NCBI GenBank assembly: GCA_903861195.1
Contig: CAIOTJ010000061.1
Location: 1-34,318 of the forward strand
Direction: 5' to 3'
Length of the DNA stretch: 34,318 nucleotides
Source of the DNA: an uncultured Planctomycetaceae bacterium
GTDB taxonomy: Bacteria > Planctomycetota > Planctomycetia > Planctomycetales > Planctomycetaceae
Position numbers and translations under genes: made by a program. The notes under the pieces are model-generated. The model saw only the letters and a program-made list of their open reading frames with translations. It did no database searches and was not told the origin of the DNA. Shown piece after piece: positions 33,846-34,318 of this stretch; within the stretch, counting starts at the first letter, position 1, and each line of letters starts with the position of its first letter.

Positions 33846-34318
33846 GCAGTGTCGCCAGACAATAGACAATTGTCCCTTCACGATATTGGTCCTTGCGACG
33901 CGCGTTTGCTTGGGGGAATTCGTGGAGTTGGAGCCGATCGATACTGTGGAGACACGGGTGCACGCCGTCCAAGTCTGAAGGACTTGTCTTCGATAGCCCA
34001 GGGTCCGCCGCGCAGCGGCTACCCTGGGTGTCGGTCCGACCGCGATCCATCAATCCTGAAGGGATTGGCTTGCGAGTGCGCGGCAGTTGTGCAGAATCCG
34101 AACGGCCTTCACTGTGTGTCGATCATCCGTCGTTCTGAAAGGAACGAAGAATTCACGACCCAAGCATCAACCGAACACCCTCAGGGCTCTGCACCGTATG
34201 GGGATGCCTACCCCAGGATAGCCACATGCGCGGCAACCCTGCGCCAGTGTCGTGTCGCCGTTGCGGCGATACTTAAAGTGAGGTGACTGGTGTTTCATTG
34301 CTCAAGCCGGCCCGTGCA
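33846..34318. other. Terminal region without a clear gene
   Basis: These 473 bases hold no convincing coding frame. Their middle part is a cluster of small hairpins (separate entry). At the extreme right, GAGGTGA (34280-34286) precedes GTG 34290, and the frame stays open to the window edge. A gene could start here, but only nine codons are visible. Confidence 0.5.
33971..34146. repeat. Cluster of four hairpins, likely a dispersed repeat element
   Basis: Four inverted repeats follow each other. AAGTC-TGAAG-GACTT is at 33971-33985. CCCAGGGT (33997-34004) pairs with ACCCTGGG (34021-34028), with an inner CCGC/GCGG stem. CAATCC-TGAAG-GGATTG is at 34051-34067. CGTTC-TGAAAG-GAACG is at 34131-34146. 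The three small hairpins share TGAAG or TGAAAG in the loop while their stems differ. One frame reads INPEGIGLRV, a phrase familiar from spurious proteins of planctomycete and verrucomicrobial repeats. No transposase is present. Confidence 0.55.

Noticed and set aside
1-34318. tRNA, rRNA, CRISPR array, prophage or transposase genes
   Set aside because: I looked for cloverleaf ends, regularly spaced repeats, integrase or transposase motifs and terminal inverted repeats on both strands and saw none. A tRNA or covariance scan would be needed to exclude a poorly conserved RNA.

Overview
This window looks like chromosomal DNA from a planctomycete (phylum Planctomycetota), most likely a member of the Planctomycetales. 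The evidence is the gene content. It includes a DUF1501 protein with a Tat signal, tandem DUF1080 domains, two very large PVC-type dehydrogenase/HEAT/haem CxxCH proteins, a DUF3500 protein, a TIGR03790 protein, a zinc-ribbon Ser/Thr kinase and many exported enzymes. Base composition is high-GC and even, genes are loosely spaced, and there are few strong Shine-Dalgarno sites. I see no rRNA, tRNA, CRISPR array, insertion sequence or phage gene.

Layout. 1-3036: the tail of a possible MarR-type regulator, a CPBP membrane protease (minus strand) and a divergent Ser/Thr kinase with an unusual C-terminal domain. 3037-7460: three exported proteins on the plus strand, namely DUF1501, an SGNH hydrolase fused to a Dabb domain, and a double DUF1080 protein that ends in a strong terminator. 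7598-10026: a tight minus-strand operon running DUF309 - LON-substrate-binding protein - GTP cyclohydrolase I (folE) - an 8-helix membrane protein. 10158-10985: endonuclease III (nth), divergent from that operon. 11058-14417: a large PVC-type cytochrome-like protein on the minus strand.

14790-18582: a DUF3500 protein with a perfect terminator, then a Kup potassium transporter whose ribosome-binding site seems to be separated from its start by a hairpin. 18750-23464: a dimethylformamidase-large-subunit-like protein followed by a second PVC-type haem protein, probably one operon. 23780-26119: a LolC/E-type permease with its LolD-type ATPase. 26445-27302: a class IV (branched-chain) aminotransferase. 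27505-33298: four mostly exported proteins on one strand (TIGR03790, a sugar-isomerase-like TIM barrel, a CehA/McbA-type metallohydrolase and an acetyl-xylan-esterase-like hydrolase). 33429-33845: a small membrane-anchored protein. 33846-34318: non-coding DNA with a cluster of small hairpins that resembles a dispersed repeat.

How the genes work together. The theme is envelope and extracellular catabolism typical of planctomycetes: hydrolases, sugar-binding or isomerase folds and secreted haem dehydrogenases, with housekeeping genes (folE, nth, kup, ilvE, lolD-like) between them. No single pathway links all of it. The points most worth following up are the DMFase-like/PVC-haem pair, the kinase with the YbjN/CesT-like tail, the hairpin-bridged kup start, the mirrored short repeats around the SGNH-Dabb gene, and the terminal hairpin cluster.
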